Positions 1 through 8,794 of a stretch of DNA of 64,000 nucleotides are shown in pieces. Position 1 is the first letter of the stretch. Each line of letters starts with the position of its first letter. The translations under genes and the position numbers were made by a program. The notes beneath the pieces are model-generated. The model was not told where the DNA came from. It worked only from the letters and a program-made list of their open reading frames with translations, and made no database searches. This stretch comes from Celeribacter baekdonensis B30 (GTDB lineage Bacteria > Pseudomonadota > Alphaproteobacteria > Rhodobacterales > Rhodobacteraceae), in assembly GCF_000299875.1 (NCBI RefSeq), contig NZ_AMRK01000001.1, forward strand, positions 496,001 through 560,000, given 5' to 3'.

Positions 1-515
1 CCACCCGCGTGGCTGACATCGCCAATATGTATCAAGCCATTCAAGAATGTTCCGGTGGTTAGAACAACTGCACCGCAGGAAATTTCAGAACCATCAGCCA
101 AAATGACGCCGGAAATCTGCGTGCCCTTCGTCACAAGATCGGCAACTTCCGCCTCAATGATGGTCAGGTTTTCTGTTGTGGAAAGCTCTTTCAACATCTC
201 TTCGCGGTAAATCTTGCGATCCGCTTGCGCGCGCGGGCCCTGTACCGCCGGACCTTTTCGACGGTTCAACAGGCGAAATTGAATCCCGGCCTTGTCCGCA
301 ATTCGCCCCATAACGCCATCCAAAGCATCAATTTCCCGCACAAGATGGCCCTTTCCAAGCCCACCGATGGCAGGATTACAGGACATGACGCCAATATTAC
401 CGCGCTTAAGTGTGATCAGAGCGGTCTGTGCCCCTGTTCGAGCTGCCGCAGCGGCAGCATCAGATCCAGCGTGGCCGCCACCAACAACGACAACATCAAA
501 GTCGGTATGTTTCAC
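1..515 (-). CDS. mnmG: MnmG (GidA) tRNA uridine-5-carboxymethylaminomethyl modification enzyme, N-terminal part
   Basis: FAD-dependent partner of MnmE that modifies the wobble uridine of several tRNAs in the cytoplasm. The reverse-strand reading begins [21 protein letters not shown], where GGGHAG is the FAD-binding motif, followed by the family-typical stretches [22 protein letters not shown] and [17 protein letters not shown]. About 171 codons are present; the rest lies beyond the left edge. I chose GTG at 515 because an AAGGAG ribosome site (524-529) sits 8 nt before it; an in-frame GTG at 524 overlaps that site and is less likely. The start codon lies inside a parS palindrome. It follows mnmE by 23 nt on the same strand, so the two are probably co-transcribed. 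Confidence 0.95.
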   Translation of the reverse strand, partial: MKHTDFDVVVVGGGHAGSDAAAAAARTGAQTALITLKRGNIGVMSCNPAIGGLGKGHLVREIDALDGVMGRIADKAGIQFRLLNRRKGPAVQGPRAQADRKIYREEMLKELSTTENLTIIEAEVADLVTKGTQISGVILADGSEISCGAVVLTTGTFLNGLIHIGDVSHAG

Positions 516-523
516 GTGAAACA
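508..523. promoter_or_regulatory. parS: parS centromere site (ParB-binding palindrome)
   Basis: TGTTTCACGTGAAACA is a perfect 16-bp palindrome identical to the canonical bacterial parS site. In alphaproteobacteria parS sites cluster near the origin and are bound by ParB for chromosome segregation. Here it spans the mnmG start codon, between the ribosome site and codon 4, so ParB binding could also affect mnmG expression (inference). parA and parB are not in the window. Confidence 0.9.
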
Positions 524-538
524 CTCCTTGCGCCATTT

Positions 539-1834
539 TCATTTCCCAATGCAAAAACTGGAGAAAATCTCTCCAAGGATATTCTCAACATCGACTCGGC
601 CCACAAGGCAATTGAGTGCATGGATTGCAGTGCGCAACTCTTCTGCCGCCAACTCTGTCCGATCTGCCCCGAGCAATACTTCATTTCTCGCCGATTCTAA
701 AGAGAGCAGTGCATCACGAATTGCAACTCGGTGACGTTCACGGATGGCGGACGACGCCGACGAAGCACGTTCTGTCAAGGTAGCAGAAATCTGAGCGACC
801 ATTACGTCGATCCCCTGCCCGGTCTTTCCGGACACTGAAAGCCATTTACCTCGAGCCGATCCGTCATCATCCTTACTGAGAACCAAAAGATCGCCTTCTT
901 CTGGTTCGATCTCAGGTGCAGCGTCTTTATCCGCTAACAAGATAACACGCAGATCAGCGTATTTCGCCCGTTCGCGCGCACGCTCAATACCAATCGCTTC
1001 AACAGCGTCTTCGGTTTCACGCAGGCCTGCCGTGTCCAAAAGAGTCACAGGCAATCCGCCAAGCTCCATCCGAACTTCAATCACATCGCGCGTGGTCCCA
1101 GCGACCTCAGACGTGATCGCGGCATCGCGCCCAGCCAGAGCATTTAATAGCGTGGATTTCCCGGCATTTGGTGGACCGACGATGGCCACTTCAAAGCCAT
1201 CGCGGATGCGCTCCGCCATCGTCGCACCACGCGCCTCGCTTTCGAGATCCAACATGACCGTCCCGATCAGTTCAAGAACCTCAGGCGAGACGTCGAGGGG
1301 CACCTCTTCGTCAGCAAAATCAATCGTGGCTTCGATCAAAGCGGCAGCGCGCACAAGCGCCTCCCGCCAACGCTCAACCTTATCCCCGAGCACACCAGAA
1401 AACACCTTCAACGCTTGCCGTCTTTGCGCCTCGGTCTCTGCTTCGATCAGATCAGCAAGACCCTCAACTTGGGCCAGGTCGAGACGTTCGTTCTCAAGCG
1501 CCCGACGCGTAAACTCGCCCGCCTCTGCAATGCGCAACCCTTCCATCTCAGAAAGGGTGCGCAACACTGCATTCACAATTGCGATAGAACCATGAAGTTG
1601 CAGTTCCGCGCTTTCTTCCCCTGTAAATGACGCACCTTTTTTAAAGCAAATCACCAAAGCTTCATCAAGCACCTCACCTGCCACATCGCGTAGAACGCGC
1701 AGTGCAGTGCGCCTCGGAGCGGGCACATCACCCGTAAGATTATGGACAGCCCAAAACGCAAGCGGCCCGGAAATCCGGACCACTGCGACGCCTGCTTTGC
1801 CGCGGGCGGATGCCAGGGCGTATATCGTATCCAT
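539..1834 (-). CDS. mnmE: MnmE (TrmE) tRNA modification GTPase
   Basis: Works with MnmG to install the carboxymethylaminomethyl group on wobble U34 of tRNAs, using GTP, potassium and a folate C1 unit. The 431-residue protein has the N-terminal folate-binding domain, a G domain with G1 GPPNAGKS (220-227), TTRD (247-250) and DTAG (267-270), and the diagnostic C-terminal FCIGK with its conserved cysteine. The Asn of the G1 loop, used for potassium sensing, is kept. The G4 position reads SKDD rather than the usual NKxD. Starts at ATG 1834, 24 nt after the rho stop codon, so rho-mnmE-mnmG is a likely operon reading away from the putative origin. Confidence 0.97.
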   Translation of the reverse strand: MDTIYALASARGKAGVAVVRISGPLAFWAVHNLTGDVPAPRRTALRVLRDVAGEVLDEALVICFKKGASFTGEESAELQLHGSIAIVNAVLRTLSEMEGLRIAEAGEFTRRALENERLDLAQVEGLADLIEAETEAQRRQALKVFSGVLGDKVERWREALVRAAALIEATIDFADEEVPLDVSPEVLELIGTVMLDLESEARGATMAERIRDGFEVAIVGPPNAGKSTLLNALAGRDAAITSEVAGTTRDVIEVRMELGGLPVTLLDTAGLRETEDAVEAIGIERARERAKYADLRVILLADKDAAPEIEPEEGDLLVLSKDDDGSARGKWLSVSGKTGQGIDVMVAQISATLTERASSASSAIRERHRVAIRDALLSLESARNEVLLGADRTELAAEELRTAIHALNCLVGRVDVENILGEIFSSFCIGK

Positions 1835-1858
1835 AGGATAACCTATTGATATTAAATG

Positions 1859-3130
1859 TTAAGCGTTCATAGAATCGAAGAATTCAGCGTTGCTCTTGGT
1901 CTGTTTCAACTTCGAGATCAGGAATTCAATCGCATCGGTTGTTCCCATTGGGTTCAAGATACGGCGCAGCACGTATGTTTTCTGAAGATCTTTGGAATCG
2001 ACCAAAAGTTCTTCTTTGCGTGTGCCGGATTTGAGAATATCCATCGCCGGGAAGACACGTTTGTCCGCAACTTTGCGATCCAGAACGATCTCGGCGTTGC
2101 CGGTGCCTTTGAATTCCTCAAAGATGACCTCATCCATACGCGAGCCGGTGTCGATCAAGGCGGTAGCGATGATGGTCAAAGACCCACCCTCCTCGATGTT
2201 ACGTGCGGCCCCAAAGAAGCGCTTAGGGCGCTGCAACGCATTCGCATCAACGCCACCTGTCAAAACCTTACCGGACGACGGTACAACGGTGTTAAAAGCG
2301 CGGCCAAGGCGGGTGATGGAGTCGAGCAGGATAACCACATCGCGTTTATGTTCGACCAGACGTTTGGCTTTTTCAATCACCATCTCAGAAACGGCGACGT
2401 GACGGGTTGCCGGTTCGTCAAAGGTCGAAGAAATCACCTCACCTTTCACAGATCGCTGCATGTCTGTCACCTCTTCGGGACGCTCGTCAATCAACAGAAC
2501 GATCAGGTAGCATTCCGGGTGGTTGGTTTCGATCGAATGCGCGATATTTTGCAGCAAAACCGTTTTACCCGTGCGCGGCGGCGCAACAATCAGCGCACGC
2601 TGACCTTTACCGATCGGCGCAACAAGGTCGATGATCCGCGCAGAGCGGTCTTTCAGCGTGGGATCTTCGATCTCCAGCTTAAAGCGCTCATCCGGGTAAA
2701 GCGGCGTCAGGTTATCAAAGTTGATCTTATGACGGGCCTTTTCAGGCTCCTCAAAGTTGATCTGTGTAACCTTGGTGATCGCAAAATAACGTTCGTTTTC
2801 ATCAGGTGCCAACATGACGCCTTCCACGGTGTCACCGGTGCGCAAGCCATGCTGGCGGATCACGTCCGGGGAGACATAAATGTCATCAGGACCCGGAAGG
2901 TAGTTCGCCTCAGGTGCGCGCAGAAACCCGAACCCATCTTGCAGCACTTCGAGCACGCCATCACCAGAGATTTCCCAATCATCCTCTGCCCGCTCTTTCA
3001 GGATCGAGAACATCATCTCGCCCTTGCGCATGGTTGAGGCGTTTTCGATCTCAAGCTCTTCAGCCATGGAAAGAAGGTCTTTGGGGCTCTTGGCTTTGAG
3101 ATCGGCCAGATTGAGGGTGGTGGCTGTCAT
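1859..3130 (-). CDS. rho: Transcription termination factor Rho
   Basis: Hexameric RNA helicase that ends transcription at Rho-dependent sites. The 423-residue protein has the N-terminal Rho domain ([20 protein letters not shown]), the cold-shock-like RNA-binding domain ([24 protein letters not shown], about 65-90), the Walker A APPRTGKT (183-190) and the Q/R-loop region. I chose ATG 3130 ([12 protein letters not shown]) over the longer reading from 3175 because family members begin just before NLADLK; the ribosome site there is weak. A TATAAT hexamer 45-50 nt upstream fits a short leader. Confidence 0.96.
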   Translation of the reverse strand: MTATTLNLADLKAKSPKDLLSMAEELEIENASTMRKGEMMFSILKERAEDDWEISGDGVLEVLQDGFGFLRAPEANYLPGPDDIYVSPDVIRQHGLRTGDTVEGVMLAPDENERYFAITKVTQINFEEPEKARHKINFDNLTPLYPDERFKLEIEDPTLKDRSARIIDLVAPIGKGQRALIVAPPRTGKTVLLQNIAHSIETNHPECYLIVLLIDERPEEVTDMQRSVKGEVISSTFDEPATRHVAVSEMVIEKAKRLVEHKRDVVILLDSITRLGRAFNTVVPSSGKVLTGGVDANALQRPKRFFGAARNIEEGGSLTIIATALIDTGSRMDEVIFEEFKGTGNAEIVLDRKVADKRVFPAMDILKSGTRKEELLVDSKDLQKTYVLRRILNPMGTTDAIEFLISKLKQTKSNAEFFDSMNA

Positions 3131-3175
3131 GAAAAAATCCGTCTCGACCGACTCATTGAGCGGTCTCTTGGTCAA

Positions 3176-3181
3176 ATTATA
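3176..3181 (-). promoter_or_regulatory. possible -10 element of the rho promoter
   Basis: TATAAT on the reverse strand, 45 nt before the rho start codon. No convincing -35 hexamer is visible at 16-18 nt, so this rests on the -10 match and position only. Confidence 0.3.
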
Positions 3182-3295
3182 CTGGAGAATCCCTTTGATG
3201 CCGGACGGCTGGGATTTGAGAGTACATAAGAACAGAAAGAGGGTAAGTCAATCATTCTCAGAAAGAACTGGCAACGTTCACCAAACAGGCTTGGG

Positions 3296-3748
3296 TCAAA
3301 ATGGTTTGGCAATGATCATGATCACGATGATGATCATCAAAAGCGTCGGCAATTCATTCATCATCCGATACTGACGCCCTGTTCGCGTGTTGGTCCCGGC
3401 GACAAACTCTTTGCGCCGCAATCCAAGCCAATGATGAAACCAAGTCATTGCAATCACCGAACCAGCTTTGATCCAGGACCAACCCGATGTCCAATCGACG
3501 ATCCCTGGTGTCATCACAAGGCAAAGCCCAAAAATCCACGTCGAAATCATCGCAGGATTCATGATCAACTTGAGCAGCTTCAGTTCCATGTCCTGAAACA
3601 GAATATCCGCTTCACTGCCCTGTTTCACGCTTTCAGTGTGACGCACAAAGAGTCGAGGAAGATAGAAAATTCCAGCCATCCAGGCGATGACAGAAATGAC
3701 ATGGAGGGATTTCACCCAAGGATATGCGCTTGCCAGAATATCGCCCAT
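3296..3748 (-). CDS. hemJ: HemJ protoporphyrinogen IX oxidase
   Basis: Membrane enzyme that oxidises protoporphyrinogen IX in haem and bacteriochlorophyll synthesis, in bacteria lacking HemG and HemY-type oxidases. The 150-residue protein has four predicted membrane segments and the family pattern WVKSLHVISVIAWMAGIFYLPRLFVRH near the N-terminus, with the invariant His and Arg, and WSWIKAGSVIAMTWFHHWLGLRRKEF in the middle. First gene left of the origin-like gap, diverging from maf. The 165 bp between it and rho hold no other gene. Confidence 0.93.
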   Translation of the reverse strand: MGDILASAYPWVKSLHVISVIAWMAGIFYLPRLFVRHTESVKQGSEADILFQDMELKLLKLIMNPAMISTWIFGLCLVMTPGIVDWTSGWSWIKAGSVIAMTWFHHWLGLRRKEFVAGTNTRTGRQYRMMNELPTLLMIIIVIMIIAKPF

Positions 3749-3778
3749 GATCGTCTCCCTTGGTTCGCTCTCTTAATA

Positions 3779-4142
3779 AAATAAAAAGAAAGAAAAGAAA
3801 GATGATGTTGTTAGTAAGGCCTGTGGACAATGGGGATTATTGAGATACCCACATAGTTTTCCTCCAGTTTAAAACGCCAATTCATTCTATCCACAAGATG
3901 GGATAAATAATTTTTATGATTTAAATTCAGCATTTTAAACAAGTATATTTCCAAAACTACTGGGATAAATCAGTTTTACATGATGGATGAAAGAACCGTC
4001 CCGTCATAGAAAGATTTCTTTTCCACACAGGAGAAAGAGTGCGTATTTTTCCTGGACCACCCCTGATATCCCCATGATAGGCCGATCAGGTCAATTTCGG
4101 CCATTTGGTCAACGCAAACGCACAGGAGTTTTCCACAGAGTG
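3779..4142. other. candidate chromosomal origin of replication (oriC)
   Basis: Gene-free gap between the diverging genes hemJ and maf. It carries DnaA-box-like 9-mers one base off TTATCCACA: TGTGGACAA (3822-3830, reverse orientation), CTATCCACA (3887-3895), TTTTCCACA (4019-4027) and TTTTCCACA (4129-4137), plus a weaker ATACCCACA (3845-3853). The stretches 3773-3800 and 3898-3985 are markedly AT-rich, as expected of an unwinding element, and contrast with the GC-rich surroundings. Neighbouring genes point away on both sides and a parS site is 3.3 kb off. Function is inferred, not shown. Confidence 0.7.
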
Positions 4143-4748
4143 ATGAACAGTCCTAAACCTCTCATCCTTGCGTCCGGTTCAGACATCCGGCGGTCTCTTT
4201 TGCAAAATGCTGGCGTGACCTTTGAGGTGATCGTCGGACGAATTGATGAAGAAAGCGTAAAGGATGCGCTCTTATCTGAAGGCGCAACACCGCGTGAGAT
4301 CGCTGACGCCTTAGCCGAGGGTAAAGCCCGCAAGGTGTCGATGAAACATCCGGAGGCCATGATCATTGGGTGCGATCAGGTCTTGTCCTTTAAAGGGCGG
4401 TTGATTTCGAAAGCCAACGACATCGAAGAAGCCCGTGCTCTCTTGAGTGAAATGCGCGGGCAACGGCACTCTTTGCTCTCCGCCGCTGTCATTTATGAAA
4501 ACGGTGAACCAAAATGGCGTCATGTGGGCGAAGTGCGCCTCACGATGAACGCCCTGTCTGATGCTTATCTGAACGCCTATCTGGAACGAAATTGGGGCAG
4601 CATTCGCCATGCCGTTGGTTGTTATAAGCTCGAAGAAGAAGGCGTGCGCCTTTTTTCGCGCATTGATGGTGACTACTTTACGGTCTTGGGTTTGCCGTTG
4701 TTGCCACTTCTGGCATACCTGTCCCAAAGGGGGGTGATTGCATCATGA
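4143..4748 (+). CDS. maf: Maf-family nucleotide pyrophosphatase
   Basis: Maf proteins hydrolyse non-canonical nucleoside triphosphates and are linked to septum control. The 201-residue protein opens KPLILASGSDIRRSLLQNAG, the family LASxSxxRxxLL motif, and has IIGCDQVLSFKGRLISKA in the middle and SIRHAVGCYKLEEEGVRLFSRIDGDYFTVLGLPLLPLL at the end. Start set at ATG 4143 just after the last DnaA box; the longer open frame from 3987 runs through the origin-like region and has no family similarity. Its last four bases overlap the aroE start (ATGA). First gene of a maf-aroE-coaE-dnaQ operon. Confidence 0.9.
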   Translation: MNSPKPLILASGSDIRRSLLQNAGVTFEVIVGRIDEESVKDALLSEGATPREIADALAEGKARKVSMKHPEAMIIGCDQVLSFKGRLISKANDIEEARALLSEMRGQRHSLLSAAVIYENGEPKWRHVGEVRLTMNALSDAYLNAYLERNWGSIRHAVGCYKLEEEGVRLFSRIDGDYFTVLGLPLLPLLAYLSQRGVIAS

Positions 4749-5587
4749 GTGACAAAGTGAGTGACAAAATTCCATTGGCCGGCGTCATCGGCGCGCCGAT
4801 CAGCCATAGCCAATCGCCAAAACTGCACGGGTATTGGTTGAACCGTTACGGGATTAAAGGCCATTATGTGCCACTTCATGTGGAGCAATCCGACCTCAAA
4901 GACGTGCTCCAAACCCTGCCGAAAATGGGATTTGTTGGCGCAAATGTGACCATTCCACATAAAGAAACCGTGCTTAGCCTTGCCGATATTGTCACTGACC
5001 GTGCGGCTCTCATCGGGGCCGCCAACACGCTGATCTTTCGCCCGGATGGCAAACTTTACGCAGATAATACTGACGGTTACGGATTTGTCGAAAACCTTCG
5101 TTCCAATGCCAATTGGGACCCTAAGTCCGGCCCCGCCGCCGTGCTTGGTGCGGGCGGTGCAGCGCGGGCGGTGATCGCCTCTTTGCTTGAGGTTGGTGTT
5201 CCGGAAATTCGCCTCTCCAACCGCACGCGCACGCGTTCGGATGTGTTGCGCTCTGAATTTGGCACCAAGATTGTTGTGTGTGAATGGGTCAATGCTGCCG
5301 ACATGCTCGATGGCGTTGCCACGCTGATCAACACCACATCTCTAGGCATGGCAGGGCAGCCTGAGCTAAAACTTTCATTGGATCGTTTGAGCTCCAAAGC
5401 TGTGGTTACAGACATCGTTTATACCCCGCTGCGCACTGGATTGCTCAAGCGAGCCGCTGAGATGGGCTGTCAAACCGTCGATGGTCTCGGCATGTTGTTG
5501 CACCAAGCCGCGCCGGGATTTGAGCGTTGGTTTGGTCAGCGTCCCGATGTTGACGAGGCCACTCGAAACTTCATCCTCTCCGCATGA
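4745..5587 (+). CDS. aroE: Shikimate dehydrogenase AroE
   Basis: NADPH-dependent reduction of 3-dehydroshikimate in aromatic amino-acid synthesis (cytoplasm). The 280-residue protein shows the substrate site [12 protein letters not shown], the catalytic lysine motif [21 protein letters not shown] with the partner aspartate, the nucleotide motif GAGGAARA and the C-terminal [19 protein letters not shown]. Overlaps maf and coaE by 4 nt each, indicating translational coupling. Confidence 0.96.
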   Translation: MSDKVSDKIPLAGVIGAPISHSQSPKLHGYWLNRYGIKGHYVPLHVEQSDLKDVLQTLPKMGFVGANVTIPHKETVLSLADIVTDRAALIGAANTLIFRPDGKLYADNTDGYGFVENLRSNANWDPKSGPAAVLGAGGAARAVIASLLEVGVPEIRLSNRTRTRSDVLRSEFGTKIVVCEWVNAADMLDGVATLINTTSLGMAGQPELKLSLDRLSSKAVVTDIVYTPLRTGLLKRAAEMGCQTVDGLGMLLHQAAPGFERWFGQRPDVDEATRNFILSA

Positions 5588-6186
5588 CCTCCCGGCCTTT
5601 TCTCATCGGCCTCACCGGCTCCATCGGAATGGGCAAAAGCACCACGGCGACAATGTTTGGCGAGGAAGGTGTTCCCGTTTGGGACGCCGATGCCGCCGTG
5701 GCGCGGCTATATGGCGAAAATGGCGCGGCTGTTGGCCCAATTTCCATAGCGTTCCCGGAGGCTATCAGTGATGGGGCGGTGTCCAAAGATCGGCTTAAAT
5801 CCATCATCGCGGTCAACCCGGACGCACTCAAACAGATCGAAACCATTGTTCATCCCCTTGTTGCCGCAGACCGGCATGCGTTCATTGCTGACTGTACCGC
5901 CCCCATCGCTTTGGTCGATATCCCGCTTTTGTTTGAAACAGGTGCCGAAAAAAGTGTCGATGTTGTTGTCGTTGTGTCAACCGATGCTAAAACCCAAGCC
6001 GCGCGCGTGCTTGCCCGACCGGGCATGACAGAGGCGCATTTTAAAGCCATTCTGTCAAAACAACTGCCAGATGCGGAAAAACGAGCGCGCGCGGATGTGG
6101 TCATCAAAACCGATACCCTTGAATCCACCCGCGCTCAGGTTCAAAATCTGCTCTCAACTCTCAGGACCAAAATAGCCCATGCGTGA
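5584..6186 (+). CDS. coaE: Dephospho-CoA kinase CoaE
   Basis: Last step of coenzyme A synthesis, phosphorylating the ribose 3'-hydroxyl of dephospho-CoA. The 200-residue protein has the P-loop [17 protein letters not shown] at the N-terminus, [12 protein letters not shown] with the conserved DAD, the lid motif [13 protein letters not shown] and the [17 protein letters not shown] stretch. Overlaps aroE (ATGA) and is overlapped by dnaQ for 8 nt. Confidence 0.95.
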   Translation: MTSRPFLIGLTGSIGMGKSTTATMFGEEGVPVWDADAAVARLYGENGAAVGPISIAFPEAISDGAVSKDRLKSIIAVNPDALKQIETIVHPLVAADRHAFIADCTAPIALVDIPLLFETGAEKSVDVVVVVSTDAKTQAARVLARPGMTEAHFKAILSKQLPDAEKRARADVVIKTDTLESTRAQVQNLLSTLRTKIAHA

Positions 6187-6922
6187 GATCGTTCTCGATA
6201 CCGAAACCACCGGATTTGATCCTCATAGCGGCGATCGTCTTGTCGAGATTGGGGCGATTGAGCTGTTCAATCATATGCCGACCGGGCGCACCTATCACCA
6301 ATATATCAACCCGCAACGGGATATGCCTGATGGCGCATTTGGCGTTCATGGCATTGGTCCCGATCTTTTGACGCCGCCGCGCGCGCCAAAAGATGGCGAG
6401 GTGACGCTCAAAGACAAACCTCTGTTTAAAGCTGTTGGACAGGCCTTTCTTGATTTCATCGGGCCTGATTCTAAACTTGTGATCCACAACGCCAGCTTTG
6501 ATATGAAATTTCTCAATGCGGAGCTGAAATGGATCGGCCTGCCGGAAATCCCCTTTGCCCGCGCGCTCGATACTCTCGCCATGGCGCGCAAAAAATTCCC
6601 CGGCTCTCCGGCCACTTTGGATGCTTTGTGCCGCCGCTTTGGCATCGACAATGCCGCGCGTACGCTGCATGGCGCCTTGCTTGACTCGGAAATTTTGGCC
6701 GAGGTCTATCTTGAGCTCATCGGCGGACGCCAACCCGATTTGATCCTTGCGCCTGAACCCACCCGCAAAACGGCGGCCTCCGCACTCACCGAGGATGAGA
6801 CGTGGCGACCGACGCGTCGCCCTGCCCCGCTTCCGCCGCGCATCACAGACGAAGAAGCCGCCGCCCATGCCGCCTTTGTTGACGGGTTGGGCGACGGCGC
6901 AATTTGGAAAAAATACAGCTAA
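6179..6922 (+). CDS. dnaQ: DNA polymerase III epsilon subunit, proofreading 3'-5' exonuclease
   Basis: Proofreading exonuclease of the replicative polymerase. The 247-residue protein carries all DEDDh motifs: [25 protein letters not shown] (Exo I), [14 protein letters not shown] (Exo II) and [17 protein letters not shown] (Exo III). The C-terminal tail after about residue 185 is Pro/Arg rich and probably carries the polymerase-binding segment. Last gene of the maf-aroE-coaE-dnaQ unit, convergent with secB, 9 nt between the stop codons. Confidence 0.95.
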   Translation: MREIVLDTETTGFDPHSGDRLVEIGAIELFNHMPTGRTYHQYINPQRDMPDGAFGVHGIGPDLLTPPRAPKDGEVTLKDKPLFKAVGQAFLDFIGPDSKLVIHNASFDMKFLNAELKWIGLPEIPFARALDTLAMARKKFPGSPATLDALCRRFGIDNAARTLHGALLDSEILAEVYLELIGGRQPDLILAPEPTRKTAASALTEDETWRPTRRPAPLPPRITDEEAAAHAAFVDGLGDGAIWKKYS

Positions 6923-6935
6923 GCGAAAGGCTTAG
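6919..6935. terminator. short bidirectional terminator-like hairpin
   Basis: CTAAGC-GAAAG-GCTTAG, a 6-bp stem between the convergent dnaQ and secB stop codons, followed by TTTG on the plus strand. Weak on its own, but correctly placed. Confidence 0.4.
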
Positions 6936-7450
6936 TTTGTCGTCGCTGCGGCCTTTTGAGCTTCTGCACGGCGCATCATGTCTTGGCGATAAAGCTGAAC
7001 AAAGTCGATGTTATCCAAGTTCAGCGGCGGGAAGCCCCCATCGCGCGTCACATCATGTACAACCCGGCGCAGGAACGGGAACAGCATCCGCGGGCATTCG
7101 ATCATCAGAAACGGGTGCATTTGCTCGTCCGGCACGTTTTCGATCAAAAACACGCCCGCATAATCAAGCTCAAGGATGAACAGGGTCGCATCGTCTTCGG
7201 TCTTGGATTCGACCTTGATTTTGGTTGCCACATCAAACTGATTGTCTTCAGCGCGCTTTTTGGCATCAAGTGCCACCTGCACAGAAATGTTCGGACGGCC
7301 TTCGACCTTCAAACTCTTCTGCGCAAGAATATTCTCAAACGACATATCCCGGATATATTGGCCCAAAACCTGCATTTTCACAGGGGCAGCTTGTGCTGCC
7401 GCTTCGGGAGCAATCGCGGAGTCGCTGGTGTCGGTTCCATTTTCGGCCAT
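6932..7450 (-). CDS. secB: Protein-export chaperone SecB
   Basis: Tetrameric cytosolic chaperone that hands unfolded precursors to SecA. The 172-residue protein has the conserved QYIRDMSFENILA, a beta-rich core ELDYAGVFLIENVPDEQMHPFLMIECPRMLFPFLRRVVHDVTRDGGFPPLNLDNIDFVQLYRQ and an alanine-rich tail. The N-terminal 22 residues are low-complexity, as usual in this order. Convergent with dnaQ; 58 nt downstream of it lies the fxsA end. Confidence 0.96.
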   Translation of the reverse strand: MAENGTDTSDSAIAPEAAAQAAPVKMQVLGQYIRDMSFENILAQKSLKVEGRPNISVQVALDAKKRAEDNQFDVATKIKVESKTEDDATLFILELDYAGVFLIENVPDEQMHPFLMIECPRMLFPFLRRVVHDVTRDGGFPPLNLDNIDFVQLYRQDMMRRAEAQKAAATTN

Positions 7451-7508
7451 GGGTTTCGTCCTTAGAAGTATGAAATTCGCGGTTTTGTATCAGGTTGCCA
7501 CCCATGCC

Positions 7509-8021
7509 TCAATGGCGAGTCCACCCTGATGGGGCTTGCGGGTCATTTGAGGCACTGTCACCCTCTCGATCAATCTCTTGCCATTCGCCGTCAATGGTCG
7601 TGGGACCACCCGGTTGATTACGAAACCCGTCCTGGTGTGGCGGCATGTTCTGTTGGCCCATGACAAAACCCTGAACCTTGATCCTTTTGCGCAATTCACG
7701 AAAGACAAAGGACCTAAACGCCGGAATCAAAAGCAAAAACCCGACCGTATCGGTGAAAAACCCCGGCGTCAGCAACAGCGCGCCAGACAAAAGGATCAGT
7801 GCACCATGCGCCAAAGGTTCGCTTGGATCATTGAGTTCGGAAAAGGATTGGCGTAATTGCGATAGGGCAAGCGCGCCTTGTTGACGCACCAACTGCGTGC
7901 CCAAAATCGCCGTCACAACCACGATCAAAAGCGTCGGCCAAAGGCCAATGAGGCCGCCAACTTGAATAAAAAGTGCGATCTCAATGATAGGCACAGCAAC
8001 AAAAAGTGCAAAAAGCCACAT
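7509..8021 (-). CDS. fxsA: FxsA-family membrane protein
   Basis: Small inner-membrane protein; E. coli FxsA relieves F-plasmid exclusion of phage T7, and its normal cellular role is not known. The 170-residue protein has three hydrophobic segments and the family sequence MWLFALFVAVPIIEIALFIQVGGLIGLWPTLLIVVVTAILGTQLVRQQG, then GALLLTPGFFTDTVGFLLLIP. Start set at ATG 8021 with a GGAG site; the longer frame to 8267 covers the gap and the Tim44 gene start. Divergent from the Tim44-domain gene. Confidence 0.88.
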   Translation of the reverse strand: MWLFALFVAVPIIEIALFIQVGGLIGLWPTLLIVVVTAILGTQLVRQQGALALSQLRQSFSELNDPSEPLAHGALILLSGALLLTPGFFTDTVGFLLLIPAFRSFVFRELRKRIKVQGFVMGQQNMPPHQDGFRNQPGGPTTIDGEWQEIDREGDSASNDPQAPSGWTRH

Positions 8022-8128
8022 AGGAACTCCTGTCTTCTCTCTGTGGCACCGGTGGACTTGGTGCCAGTCAGCACCTACATAAGATGAGTAGACAGATTTT
8101 GCCACGTTGCAACGGAGAAGAACCGCCG

Positions 8129-8794
8129 ATGGGTAACTCCCTTCTTTCCATTTTGGTACTTGCGGGTATCGCCATTTTTTTGATCCTGCGCTTGCGCAGC
8201 GTTTTGGGCACGCGCGAGGGCTTTGAAAAACCGCGCGCCGATCTCCCAGGTGCACCGGATGCCACACGCGCCCGACAAAATTTCGAAGTCATCGATGGCG
8301 GCGTCGACCACGACATCATCGACAATGTCGAGGCTGGCACCCGCGTTGCCGAAAATCTCGCCGCGATCAAACGGGTTGACCCCTCGTTTAGCGTCAGTGA
8401 ATTCCTTTCCGGCGCGCGTGGCGCCTACGAGATGATCCTCATGGCGTTTGAACACGACGAGTTGGAAAGCATTCGCCCTTTCCTCTCCGACGATGTGTAT
8501 GACGCGTTTTCTGGCGTGGTAGCGGAACGCCAAGCCAAAGGCCTGACGATTGAAAGCCAATTCGTCGGTTTGCGCGAAATTCAAATTATTGACGCCGAGT
8601 TGGATCGCGCCAGTGATGAGGCTGAAATCAAACTGCGTTTCGTGGGCGAAACCACCTCCGTGGTGCGTGATGCCACCGGCCAGTTGGTTGAGGGCAATCC
8701 CAATGACATCAAACGCCAAAAGGACATCTGGACCTTTGCGCGTGTCGTCGGGTCGGATGATCCAAACTGGCAACTTGTAGCAACGGGTGCCTGA
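8129..8794 (+). CDS. Tim44-like domain protein
   Basis: Alphaproteobacterial relative of the C-terminal domain of mitochondrial Tim44, presumed to act at the inner membrane. The 221-residue protein begins with one membrane segment (SLLSILVLAGIAIFLILRL), followed by a Tim44 domain: SVSEFLSGARGAYEMILMAFEHDELESIRPFLSDDVYDAFSGVV through RQKDIWTFARVVGSDDPNWQLVATG. Start at ATG 8129 preceded by GGAGAAG. Stop overlaps the mltA start (TGATG). Coupling to mltA and smr is common in this order. Confidence 0.88.
   Translation: MGNSLLSILVLAGIAIFLILRLRSVLGTREGFEKPRADLPGAPDATRARQNFEVIDGGVDHDIIDNVEAGTRVAENLAAIKRVDPSFSVSEFLSGARGAYEMILMAFEHDELESIRPFLSDDVYDAFSGVVAERQAKGLTIESQFVGLREIQIIDAELDRASDEAEIKLRFVGETTSVVRDATGQLVEGNPNDIKRQKDIWTFARVVGSDDPNWQLVATGA

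Noticed and set aside
1856-3037. 393-codon open frame on the plus strand
   Set aside because: Exact antisense shadow of rho; no family motifs and no ribosome site.
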